A stretch of DNA of 64,000 bases from JANQEU01 sp965242805 (GTDB taxonomy: Bacteria > Bacteroidota > Bacteroidia > Cytophagales > Cyclobacteriaceae), in NCBI GenBank assembly GCA_965242805.1, contig CBDETD010000002.1, positions 992,001 through 1,056,000 of the forward strand. Reading direction: 5' to 3'. The position numbers and the translations under genes are program-made. Below, in pieces: positions 1-9,531 of the stretch. Under the pieces are notes generated by a model. The model worked only from the letters and a program-made list of their open reading frames with translations, did not search any database and had not been told where the DNA came from. Each line of letters starts with the position of its first letter. Positions within the stretch are counted from its first letter, which is position 1.

Positions 1-3000
1 TAGTTCAATGGATTCATCATTGGAAAACTCAATCCCATCTACATACCAGGTAAATGCAGGATCTATACCCCCAAGCTGCGATTCAATAGATAAGGTTGTT
101 AACTCCCCCGGACAGGTTATTCCATTTCCCTCTATGCTGACATAAGGTTCTCCATCAAGTATCGATTTTACCTGTATTGGCGCTGTCAACAGGTAATCTG
201 AACTGGCACAAACGAGAGTATTTGTGATTTCAGCACTTATTATGTCATTATTGTTGGGTATGTAAGTATACTCCTGGATTATCGAATCAATTCTTTGATT
301 GTTTACTATCCAAACCACCCTGGATTCATCGGTCAATCCAATTCCTTTTAATCCATACCTGGCGTACTCTCCTTCACAAACAAATTCCGGTCCATCAATC
401 TCCAAAACCGGATCAAGTGTGCTGTAAACACTGATCTCTGTAGGGGTGGAATAATCACTTTGATTATCTGAATTCACCCCTTGGACTTTTAACTCCGCGG
501 TTCCTTCAAATGAAGAATTCCATTCAATCTCAACATATCTACTACCATTTGAAACGACCGTGCCTGCCTGTTGAGGGTCAAGTGACCAAATGTATTTATC
601 TACATTTTCTATTTCCGAGGTCGAATAATTATCAATTGATGAATTACAGGTTACCGTCGAACCTAAAGGTCGTTGTGGCCTGGCAACTTGGCCGGTATTT
701 ACCTCTTGGAATACCAGGACGGAATCGATAAAGTTTTCTGATTCCGAAGCATAAATGTAAATATATCCTGACCTGGTCGATGCCGCATCGTTTACATTAA
801 TAACAATAGTTTCATCGTCCAGTCCAATGGTGTCACTTTGTATTTCTATCCATTCATTCGCATTTCTTATAATCCAGTCCATTTCATCATTTCCAACATT
901 TTTTATGGTGAATGAATCAATATCAAAAGCAAATAGTGTATCGGGCTCTACTTCCAGGACAGGTTCCCTAAGTTCGTAATGAGCTTGAATTCTTACTGGT
1001 TCAAAAACTTCCATAATCAAACTGTCTGAGAATACAGAGTCCTCATCGTAGACCCAGCCAGTAAACTCATACTTGCCGATTGTTCTTTCAGGTAATAGGA
1101 CTAATTCGGTTCCGGGATCATAGTATCGGACAATGCTGCCTCTGCCATCACCTCGAGAATTTTTATCCAATTTGTCCAACTTGTAGTATGGTAGTATACT
1201 ATTAGATGGTTTGCCATCAAAATAGCTGAAGATCTCAATCGAAGGAGAGTAGTTCCTTGAAAAATAGTACTCAATCTCCAAAACCAATGAATCAATTGTT
1301 ATTTCGTCATCCGAACTAAATCTTTCCTTCTCAAGAATTAAATCTGCTATAATAGCCGGTTGATAAAAAATGGTAATGTTATCGTTGTTGATAGCAATGT
1401 TATTCCTTGCCAAAAGAAATTTGATCAACTGAGGGTCAAAACTGGATTCCAATCTCTCAGTATTCTTTGAATATGAAAAATATCTGAAATCCCAACTAAT
1501 TGGATTCGCATTATTTGTGGCTTGATTATTTATGAGATAGGTAGATCCATTGGAAGTCAAGTAGGAATTCATTGGATAATTGATCCTGAAATCCATGTAA
1601 TCATTTACGTCCTCGGAAGTAACGTTGGTGGTTTGGAGATATCTGACATTAATATTCTTAATACGCATGTTTTCTTCAACGACTGAAAACAAACCTGTAT
1701 AATATGGATTCAAGATCACCTCTCCATCCTCGTTCAATTGATCCAGTATTTCGGTATCCAAAGAAATAATTTTACTCGACTCAAGAATCTTAGCATTCAA
1801 ACCATTTTGAAATTCTTCGTAAATAATATTTGCCAGTCTGGCTAATTCATCATCATAGATTGCACGTAAGGCGTTGAAATCATCGACACTTAAATTGAAT
1901 GATCCATTTGATTGATCAACTAATTCGATTATTTTCTCAAAAAATGATGGGATCTCAAAAAGGTTACCTACTGAATACTTTTCTAAAAAACGATATTCAT
2001 AGGATTTGACCAGATAATAATGATACTTTAAGAGCCTGTTCTTGGAAAGTTGGAGAAGATCCTGCAGATAGACTAATACAGATTCGTCAAACGCCAGGAC
2101 ATTTTCTGAGATTTGAGTTGAGTACACATCGACTGCGTTTATCCTTTTGGGAATGATTGTAGCCAGTGTGACAATTTGTTGATTCACGGAAATAATACTT
2201 TCAGTGACCTCAACCTGTTTACTTTGTAATGAACTGATTCTATCGATCAGGGCTTTTAAATTGGGATCGTTAGCTCTCAAATTACTTAGGATATTTCCAT
2301 ATTCATTTTTCGGTATGTTTACTATCTGCTTATATTCTTTCAGAAATTTTTGAGATTGCTCCACAAGGGGTTTCCCCAGCTTGTTGTAGTTGTCTTTGAT
2401 TTGTTTAATGTATTCCTTGTCGAGAGATATTTCTTCCAGGTCAATCTGATCAATAAAATCCCCAAACTTATCCCTCGCCTTTGCAAGATCACTGTTCTTA
2501 TCTCTAAAGGCTTTTGAAATAGTAGTGACCCCATCTATAATAGTATCAAGGTCACTTAGCTTACGATCTTCACTATATTCTACATCCGCTATGAAATTGA
2601 TAGCGGTACCAACAGCAGCAAATGCCGGTTGTCCGGGTACTGGCAGAATTTGAAGTACAGAACCAATCGCTTTCCAAAATCCTCTTTTTCTCCGCTTTCT
2701 CCTCCTGCGATTGACTTCATTCTGCGCTCTTCTCTTCAACTCATTTTCGTAGGCAATAAGTTGATTCCTTGTCGTATTCAACTGATTTGTGATCCGCTCC
2801 GCTTCGAGGTTGAGTTGGTCCAGTTGAATTCTAAGAGACTTTATACTCCCTCTGTCAATTCGGATCTGGTCCTTTTCAAATTCTCTTGCAACCTCCAAGG
2901 CATTGATCTTTTCTTCCAAAGTGGCTGTTGCATTAAGGATCCAATAATTCAGGTAGTAAACATTGATGTAATTGTCAACCTCCTCCTCAAACAGGGATAA

Positions 3001-5493
3001 GCTTGCCTCAAAAGAAAGTCTTGGAACCCACCCTGGAGGATTACCAAAATAATCCCTATTATTCTCGATCCTAAAAATAAGTTCCTCCAATTCGTTCTTA
3101 TTCAAGATCAAATTTTGATCCACTGCTTTATCATCGAACGAACGGGTGTAGTTAATATGCTCATCAATGTAACCCTTGTACTTCCTTAAATAAGGTACCA
3201 TCAAATCATACCTGCCAAGGAGGTAAAGATCATTGGCATAGTTCAATGCAGTGTTCACATGTATTGGATCAAACCAGGTCTCCTGATCGTAATATTCATA
3301 GTATCCAGATGGAAATCTTATCCGGTTGTTCCAAATCTCCTCAGGTAAATTCGTCCTTATAGTATCATATTGGCAAAGTATGCCAAAACATTCCTGATTT
3401 TCGAAAAATTGAACCCTTGAAAACTGCCCGAAAAGACCAGTGACAATATCATTAATGAAGAAATCAACCTTACCATGTCTTTGTCGGGTAGTGTCATTAT
3501 TTTCATCAAAAATAGGATTGATATCGATGTAATTACGTTGATCCAGATATAACGTATCAACCTGAAAGTTCAGATATGCGCCCGGTATTTTGATCTCGGT
3601 TCCATCCATAGTCAGTTTTTCAGCATAAATGACGAGCTCATCAATGTCCTCTCTCCCATTCAATGCACTGAACAATTTGGAGGGATGTTCCTGTGCCAGA
3701 TTAATTTCCTTACCAATGATCGTGACTTTTTGGACTTCTCTTTCAGCACCATTTAGATATTTGGTGCCGATGGATGATTCATTGTATATCAAATATTCTT
3801 TGTCATAAGACTGGGGAACTTCATTCGAATTCTGGAATTCAACCAAATCATACTCCCCTGGCAAATTAGGAAACTGTTCGATGTATGTAATCGCGAACGA
3901 GGAATCCCCACTTCCATCAATGGCATAAAATTCTAATTCAATATCTTCTATATCATCCTCAGAAGCTACATATTCAAACAAACCATGACTTAAGGAGTCA
4001 TAAACTCCCTGAATAAACCCATCTGCATTGAATTCCAGGAATCCACTACTTTGCCCATAGATATTGACTCCTCTAATTTGATTTGAAGAGAGTGATTCTT
4101 TGTAAACCTGGAATCTGATAGTATCACCATTATGTAAACTATATATCAGGTCGGGTACTTGTTTAATTTCATATCGCTTTATACTTGGAGGATCAATTGT
4201 GATTGTAATGGTATTGGTGGTAAGAGATGGAAGTAATTGTTGGTCCAAAACTGTAATTTGCAACTCATCGTTACCTGGGATTGTCGGTGGTAGGTACACG
4301 AAATTTTCAACTCTAACTGTGTCTTTGATATATATCGTTTGGTCAGCGATGCTTGTGATTTCTCCTAAATTCGGTAGTGATTCAACTCTGATCCATTCGA
4401 AATCTTCCAATTCATCCTGGTAATCAAACAATGACGGGTTAAACGCAAAGAAATCATCACTTTCCACCCTAACATTTATGTCTTGTATTGTAGGATGTTC
4501 GTTTTTATCCAGCACATAAATTCTTCCTAACAAAAAGTCAGCCTCCAACTGGTCCTGGATAGTTACAAATAAATGATCATCATTGAAACCCAACCAGAAC
4601 GGAAAGCAACCAAAACAATCTTCACCGTAATTGATGACATTGTATGGTTCATAGGAATTGATACCATTGGGATCATAATTAAGAGTGATTGATTCGAAAG
4701 TGGCAGTTGCGATCACATTTTCATGAACAGCACCCCTGGTACCTTTTATCTCGGTTGCCGCAGGAAAAATAGTATTTTGGAAAATTCGATATGTGTTCCC
4801 GTCTCTCTGAGTGTAAATGATGTCGTTGTAAGTTCTTATCCCCCAAAAGCCATCGATGTTATTATATTGAACAGCCAATGATCCATTCGAAAGATTGTAC
4901 GCATAAAGAGTATACTGAGAGGATATAAGTAGCTTATCATCATAAAACTCAATTCCAGTAAGTCCTCCACCGAGTCCTCCAAAAAAATTATCCGGCCCTG
5001 TGAATGAAAAGAGTTCTGACCAATTGCCAACATCAACATAAAGCTTGACAACATTGTCGTCTGTTTTGATCGCAAGGTAGTCTCCGTTCAGATTTAGAAC
5101 ACTGCCAAAATACCCATCAGATGGTCCTTTGAAAATGGTCTGATCATATTGCCAACCATTTACCGGATCTTTTTCAAATATCCATAACTCGGCACCATTC
5201 AGTCCTACCGCAATTCTATCTTCGGAATAGGATACCCCTGTGGCGAAACCTGAAGTAAATTGGTAGATTGTGTCCCCTACCCAATGGTTTCCTTGTTTTT
5301 GGTATTCCACCAGTTTCAGCCCATCTTCAAAATCGCCTGTGAGGATGATCCCATCGTCTGAAGTGGTAACATTAAAATCATAGATATCATCAAACCTCCC
5401 CAATTCAATGGTATCCGTAGGATAATAAAGTTGGGCAACAATGAAATTTGACGTGAGTAAAGCTAATGACAGGCAAATTGATCTGGTTCTCAT
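1..5493 (-). CDS. Giant secreted multidomain protein, 3' end outside the window
   Basis: An uninterrupted minus-strand frame of 1831 codons starts at ATG 5493 and is still open at base 1; I checked about the last half of the frame codon by codon and the start region without meeting a stop. Residues 1-20 are a signal peptide ending VAQ. About 20-325 has repeated short beta-strand blocks suggesting a beta-propeller. About 330-440 fits a cadherin/CSPG-like repeat (FNPSLF, LPNLGEI). About 560-1250 is helical with long coiled coils; within it RRRRKRRKRG (929-938) is directly followed by a hydrophobic, Gly/Pro-containing segment (939-969). About 1511-1597 matches a BACON domain, and 1605-1690 a PKD-like domain, with more Ig-like sequence after it. 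A T9SS sorting tail would be expected beyond the window. Function unknown; a surface adhesin or a membrane-inserting effector are both possible. Confidence 0.85.
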   Translation of the reverse strand, partial: MRTRSICLSLALLTSNFIVAQLYYPTDTIELGRFDDIYDFNVTTSDDGIILTGDFEDGLKLVEYQKQGNHWVGDTIYQFTSGFATGVSYSEDRIAVGLNGAELWIFEKDPVNGWQYDQTIFKGPSDGYFGSVLNLNGDYLAIKTDDNVVKLYVDVGNWSELFSFTGPDNFFGGLGGGLTGIEFYDDKLLISSQYTLYAYNLSNGSLAVQYNNIDGFWGIRTYNDIIYTQRDGNTYRIFQNTIFPAATEIKGTRGAVHENVIATATFESITLNYDPNGINSYEPYNVINYGEDCFGCFPFWLGFNDDHLFVTIQDQLEADFLLGRIYVLDKNEHPTIQDINVRVESDDFFAFNPSLFDYQDELEDFEWIRVESLPNLGEITSIADQTIYIKDTVRVENFVYLPPTIPGNDELQITVLDQQLLPSLTTNTITITIDPPSIKRYEIKQVPDLIYSLHNGDTIRFQVYKESLSSNQIRGVNIYGQSSGFLEFNADGFIQGVYDSLSHGLFEYVASEDDIEDIELEFYAIDGSGDSSFAITYIEQFPNLPGEYDLVEFQNSNEVPQSYDKEYLIYNESSIGTKYLNGAEREVQKVTIIGKEINLAQEHPSKLFSALNGREDIDELVIYAEKLTMDGTEIKIPGAYLNFQVDTLYLDQRNYIDINPIFDENNDTTRQRHGKVDFFINDIVTGLFGQFSRVQFFENQECFGILCQYDTIRTNLPEEIWNNRIRFPSGYYEYYDQETWFDPIHVNTALNYANDLYLLGRYDLMVPYLRKYKGYIDEHINYTRSFDDKAVDQNLILNKNELEELIFRIENNRDYFGNPPGWVPRLSFEASLSLFEEEVDNYINVYYLNYWILNATATLEEKINALEVAREFEKDQIRIDRGSIKSLRIQLDQLNLEAERITNQLNTTRNQLIAYENELKRRAQNEVNRRRRKRRKRGFWKAIGSVLQILPVPGQPAFAAVGTAINFIADVEYSEDRKLSDLDTIIDGVTTISKAFRDKNSDLAKARDKFGDFIDQIDLEEISLDKEYIKQIKDNYNKLGKPLVEQSQKFLKEYKQIVNIPKNEYGNILSNLRANDPNLKALIDRISSLQSKQVEVTESIISVNQQIVTLATIIPKRINAVDVYSTQISENVLAFDESVLVYLQDLLQLSKNRLLKYHYYLVKSYEYRFLEKYSVGNLFEIPSFFEKIIELVDQSNGSFNLSVDDFNALRAIYDDELARLANIIYEEFQNGLNAKILESSKIISLDTEILDQLNEDGEVILNPYYTGLFSVVEENMRIKNINVRYLQTTNVTSEDVNDYMDFRINYPMNSYLTSNGSTYLINNQATNNANPISWDFRYFSYSKNTERLESSFDPQLIKFLLARNNIAINNDNITIFYQPAIIADLILEKERFSSDDEITIDSLVLEIEYYFSRNYSPSIEIFSYFDGKPSNSILPYYKLDKLDKNSRGDGRGSIVRYYDPGTELVLLPERTIGKYEFTGWVYDEDSVFSDSLIMEVFEPVRIQAHYELREPVLEVEPDTLFAFDIDSFTIKNVGNDEMDWIIRNANEWIEIQSDTIGLDDETIVINVNDAASTRSGYIYIYASESENFIDSVLVFQEVNTGQVARPQRPLGSTVTCNSSIDNYSTSEIENVDKYIWSLDPQQAGTVVSNGSRYVEIEWNSSFEGTAELKVQGVNSDNQSDYSTPTEISVYSTLDPVLEIDGPEFVCEGEYARYGLKGIGLTDESRVVWIVNNQRIDSIIQEYTYIPNNNDIISAEITNTLVCASSDYLLTAPIQVKSILDGEPYVSIEGNGITCPGELTTLSIESQLGGIDPAFTWYVDGIEFSNDESIEL

Positions 5494-5723
5494 AATAGTG
5501 ACTTGTAATGAAAAGATGAAGATCGAGGATTGCCATCTTAATCGAAATACCCATTTCTAGGTATTTTTAAGATAACTGAGTTAGTTTTTTGCCATTGAAT
5601 CTATTAAAACTACAATTTCTTCGATCTGGAAAGATTTATAACCTGAAAAGATTGATATAGTCAGTAAATAATTCAACCATTAGATGGTCTAAAAAACTTT
5701 CAAAAATGTATCGAATGAAGTGT

Positions 5724-8495
5724 CTACCCCGTGTTCCTCATCGCACCAGCCAGTGCATTGATCGTCAACATCAATTTTACCTGGATCTCCTCGGACTCTG
5801 ATGAGTTATTCTCCTTTTCAGCGCGCCACTTTTTTAATAGGGCTATCTGCTTATGATGCAGAGGATGCATCAGGGAAGACCTTAACCTGTTTGAATAATA
5901 GTGATTTCTCCTTCTGTCCTTGAAGCTCTTACCCAACAGTTCCTGAACATGTCTCTTGGTAAGCTCCAATTCATTTAAAAATCGGTCGAGGAACTTCTTT
6001 CTCAAATCGACATCTTCGACGAGTTCTGCGTAGGACTCCATCATTTCTTCATCTGTCGAGGCGAGGCTCGTGTCAATATTGGTGAATACATATCGGATGA
6101 ATGGATCTGTCTGTAATGCATTCCTGAAAGACTCGAAGGCATCGGGATCATTTTTCTTCAACTTGTCAAGAGCCGTCCCTACTCCGTACCAACTCGTCAT
6201 GTGATATCTTGCCTGACTCCATGAAAACACCCATGGTATCGCCCTGAGGTCTTCAATGGTTGAAGCTCCGGTTCTTTTGGAGGGACGCGATCCTATTTTG
6301 CTTGTCTCAATAGCGTCAATGGGTGTCGCCTGTCTGAAGTATGGAATAAATCCGTCCTCTCGCATAAGGGATTCATATTCTTTCCTTGAGTATTCCGAAA
6401 GTTTTTCCATGGTCTCCGCCTCCGGGTGGAATTCTCGCTCTGTTCGGTTATCCACCATTTTCTTATACATCGAATTAGCCAGCAATAATTCAATGTTGTA
6501 AGCAGCATTTACGTTGTTGGCATATTTCTGAGCAATGGTTTCACCCTGTTCGGTTAAGCGCATATTCCCATTCAATGCCGAGTGCGACAGAGCATCGATA
6601 AAATAATGGGTTGGTCCTGATCCGCGACTAATACTACCACCCTTTCCGTGAAAGAACTTTATGAAGACCCCGCGTTTCTCGCCTATCCTGCTCAATTCGA
6701 ATTGGGCCTTGTAAAGGTTCCACTGACTGGCGATTATTCCGCCATCTTTGTTGCTATCACTATATCCCACCATCACCTGCTGGTAGAGTGAATCCATATG
6801 GTGAAGTTTGCTGTGAAATTTGATAGATCGCTGGGTCATTGGATGGGACAGGAATTGATCCAGGATTTCCGGCCCCTTCTGTAGATCTTCAATGGTTTCC
6901 AGCAATGGAACAATTGGTATTTTACAAACGAGACCTTCTTCTGTCATTTCTGTCAGTCCCGCTTCCCTGGCAAACAGGTAAATAACCAGTAGATCCGAAA
7001 CCGATCGGGTCATACTTACGATGTAAGATCCTATACAGTTCAGACCGTACCTTGCGGTATGTCTTTCCACAGTCCGAAGGCAATCCATTACAGTTTGTGC
7101 GTAAGATCCTAGTTGAACCTTCTCCAATGCAAATGGCCTGGGGGTTTCCAATTCCCTATTCAGAAATTCAAGTCGGTCCTCTTCAGACCAGCTTTCGAAA
7201 TCAGAATCTGCCGCCAAGGATGCCTGGAGTAACTCACTCATAGCCTTGTCATGGAAAGTGCTGTTTTGTCGAATGTCCAATGCTGCCAGGTGAAAACCAA
7301 AAGTTTGGATTACTCGAATGGTGGTGGTAACGTCATCATGTGCTATAGATTGCGCTCCATATTTTATCAGGGATTGCTGAAGTAGTTTCAGGTCATTGAC
7401 CAATTGGGAAGAGTGCACATAGGCCCCACGCGTGTCCGCTAATTGAGTGGCATGTCCCCTGCTGATCTCGACAGGAAGCTTGGCGATCATCAATCCGATA
7501 AACTGTCGAAATGCTTCTTTATCATTCCTCGCCAATATTTCCTCTCCCTGATTTCCTAATTCATTATTTATTTCTGCAATCCTCTGTTGACTCTCAGTAG
7601 TGAGCTCCTCAAGGTCACATCGGAAACTCAGCCGGTGGACGAGTCTATTAAGTTTACGCTTGATGACCACAAAGGCATTGAGGCGAAGTTGCAGTAATGT
7701 CTCCTGTGTAATTTCTGCTGTCACCAACGGGTGTCCATCCCTATCCCCTCCTACCCAGTTGCCAAATGATATCGAGGGAAAGTTCAGGTTGGAGACAATA
7801 TCTTTTTTAGGGATATCATGAAACATCGCAGCCTGTATCAAACGCCTGTCAACAATGCTGATGACTTCCGGGAAGACATTGACCAGATAGTGGAGGACGT
7901 TCCTCAATTCAGACTCCACATCTGGCTTGTCCAGATAGATCTCACCCGTCTTCCATAGCCTGTATAGGACCAATTTGACATTATGACGAATGTTTTCAAC
8001 CTCCCTCGTTGTATACATTGTATTTTCAAGACGAACCAACAACAGGTACAATTCCCTATAATGCTCCAGGATTGTTGTCCGTTTCGCTTCTGTGGGATGA
8101 GCCGTAAGAACGGCCTCCACATCAACTGAACTCAGGCTTTCTACGATTTCTTTTTTGGAATATCCCTTTGCAACCAACCTGGAAATGTTGGAAGCCCATA
8201 GTCCATTGATGGAATCAAGGGATTCTTCCTCCTTCTGACGTCGCAATTGCACGGCAGAGTTGATCTCCACCATATTCACTAACTGGAATACCAGTGAATA
8301 TAATTGAAGATGTCTGGGTGTCATTTCCAAAAGTTCGATCTTTTCGAGAGAATTGATCCATGGAATTGACTCAGTAATATCACCCTCACTATTGTCCTCA
8401 AGCACCTCTTTGAGCGCTTCTAACAGAAAAATTAGGTCCTCGTACGGCTTTCCCAGTTCATCGATCGTTTCTTGAAATGCACTTTTCAGGTTCAT
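5724..8495 (-). CDS. ppc: Phosphoenolpyruvate carboxylase
   Basis: Cytoplasmic enzyme that adds bicarbonate to PEP to give oxaloacetate and so refills the TCA cycle. The 923 residues match the usual family length. Family motifs are all present: VLTAHPTEAKR with catalytic His133, GNWVGGDRDGHP, LDIRQNS, GYSDSNKDGG near residue 578, FHGKGGSISRGSGP near 615 (the family usually has FHGRGGSVGRGGGP), GSRPSKR, and the C-terminal tail ends RNTG rather than the common QNTG. The start at 8495 (MNLKSAFQET) gives a full N-terminus. It is transcribed away from the prohibitin/citrate synthase pair; citrate synthase would consume its product. Function is secure; allosteric control cannot be read from the sequence. 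Confidence 0.97.
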   Translation of the reverse strand: MNLKSAFQETIDELGKPYEDLIFLLEALKEVLEDNSEGDITESIPWINSLEKIELLEMTPRHLQLYSLVFQLVNMVEINSAVQLRRQKEEESLDSINGLWASNISRLVAKGYSKKEIVESLSSVDVEAVLTAHPTEAKRTTILEHYRELYLLLVRLENTMYTTREVENIRHNVKLVLYRLWKTGEIYLDKPDVESELRNVLHYLVNVFPEVISIVDRRLIQAAMFHDIPKKDIVSNLNFPSISFGNWVGGDRDGHPLVTAEITQETLLQLRLNAFVVIKRKLNRLVHRLSFRCDLEELTTESQQRIAEINNELGNQGEEILARNDKEAFRQFIGLMIAKLPVEISRGHATQLADTRGAYVHSSQLVNDLKLLQQSLIKYGAQSIAHDDVTTTIRVIQTFGFHLAALDIRQNSTFHDKAMSELLQASLAADSDFESWSEEDRLEFLNRELETPRPFALEKVQLGSYAQTVMDCLRTVERHTARYGLNCIGSYIVSMTRSVSDLLVIYLFAREAGLTEMTEEGLVCKIPIVPLLETIEDLQKGPEILDQFLSHPMTQRSIKFHSKLHHMDSLYQQVMVGYSDSNKDGGIIASQWNLYKAQFELSRIGEKRGVFIKFFHGKGGSISRGSGPTHYFIDALSHSALNGNMRLTEQGETIAQKYANNVNAAYNIELLLANSMYKKMVDNRTEREFHPEAETMEKLSEYSRKEYESLMREDGFIPYFRQATPIDAIETSKIGSRPSKRTGASTIEDLRAIPWVFSWSQARYHMTSWYGVGTALDKLKKNDPDAFESFRNALQTDPFIRYVFTNIDTSLASTDEEMMESYAELVEDVDLRKKFLDRFLNELELTKRHVQELLGKSFKDRRRNHYYSNRLRSSLMHPLHHKQIALLKKWRAEKENNSSESEEIQVKLMLTINALAGAMRNTG

Positions 8496-8657
8496 CTTCT
8501 TCCTTGGTTAACATCAGTTCCGGTCCATGCTGTTTGAGCAGTTCAGGGGGGCTCCTGAATTGTGGTGGCAATTATAAACGAAATTTGATAATTCTGAGAA
8601 CCAGCTTACCCAGTGGCGTGTTATCTTTACATTCATAGTTTTAAATAAAATTAACGA

Positions 8658-9485
8658 ATGGATAATCGAAAGTATCTCCCGGTAATAGTGGTTGTTGCAA
8701 TTGCACTGATCGTAGTTTTTTCTTTGTCAAATAGTATATTCTTCACATTACAAGCTACAGAGAGAGGTGTGATGTTCAGACGATTCAGCTCTGTTCCTCT
8801 TGATAAACAGAATATAAAAGGTCCCGGATTTCACATTAAAGCACCATGGAATGATGTCTTCGTGTATGATGTGTCTGAAAACCAGATCGAAGAAACCATG
8901 GACGTGCTAGATAAAAATGGTTTGAATATTAATGTTGATGTGACCGTCAGATTCCATCCCATGTACGATAGTGTCGGCGAGATCCATGAAACCTTCCAGC
9001 GTGACTACATAAGAAGGTTGGTGATTCCAGAAGTCCGATCCACCGTTAGACAGGTCATGGGACGGTACACAGCTGAAGAGATTTATTCTACCAAAAGACC
9101 TGAAGTGGAGGGATCTATCAAAAAGGAAGCCGAGGAGATCCTGGGAGCACCGGGTAACAATATCAATATGAGAGCACTACTTATCCGTTCTATAGCCCTA
9201 CCCGAACAGATCAGGCAGGCAATCGAAAACAAACTTGAGCAGGAGCAGGAAGCATTGGCATATGAGTTTCGACTTGAACGCGAAAAAAGTGAAGCCGAAA
9301 GAAAACGAATTGCTGCAGAGGGTGAAGCAAGGGCAAACGACATCATCAATAGCAGTTTGACTAATAACCTACTCAAAATGCGTGGTATCGAAGCTACACG
9401 GGAACTGGCAAACTCACCCAATTCCAAAATAATTGTGGTCGGGAGTGGAAAAGACGGTCTACCACTGATTTTAGGTGGAAATTAA
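8658..9485 (+). CDS. Prohibitin-family SPFH membrane protein
   Basis: A 275-residue protein with one N-terminal transmembrane helix (about 8-30), an SPFH/prohibitin domain (about 30-195, with the typical TERGV and PGFHIKAPW signatures) and a charged coiled coil (about 195-245, EQEQEALAYEFRLEREKSEAE). Such proteins form large ring-shaped membrane assemblies that organise lipid patches and protect membrane proteins from proteases; a specific partner cannot be named here. The last 30 residues (NSKIIVVGSGKDGLPLILGG) match prohibitin tails. It lies 46 bases upstream of citrate synthase in the same direction, so the two may share a transcript. Confidence 0.9.
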   Translation: MDNRKYLPVIVVVAIALIVVFSLSNSIFFTLQATERGVMFRRFSSVPLDKQNIKGPGFHIKAPWNDVFVYDVSENQIEETMDVLDKNGLNINVDVTVRFHPMYDSVGEIHETFQRDYIRRLVIPEVRSTVRQVMGRYTAEEIYSTKRPEVEGSIKKEAEEILGAPGNNINMRALLIRSIALPEQIRQAIENKLEQEQEALAYEFRLEREKSEAERKRIAAEGEARANDIINSSLTNNLLKMRGIEATRELANSPNSKIIVVGSGKDGLPLILGGN

Positions 9486-9531
9486 TAGATTAGCAAAACG
9501 GAAAGAATTATTAAGTTATAACCTTAAACAA

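Noticed and set aside
5545..5566. AAATACC...GGTATTT inverted repeat upstream of the giant gene
   Set aside because: Stem is short and AT-rich, lacks a T-run on the strand being transcribed; could be a chance hairpin or an operator, so not called.
9475..9531. Upstream ATG for citrate synthase
   Set aside because: It overlaps the prohibitin stop, adds 19 non-conserved residues, and the 9532 start puts the catalytic residues at the standard positions.
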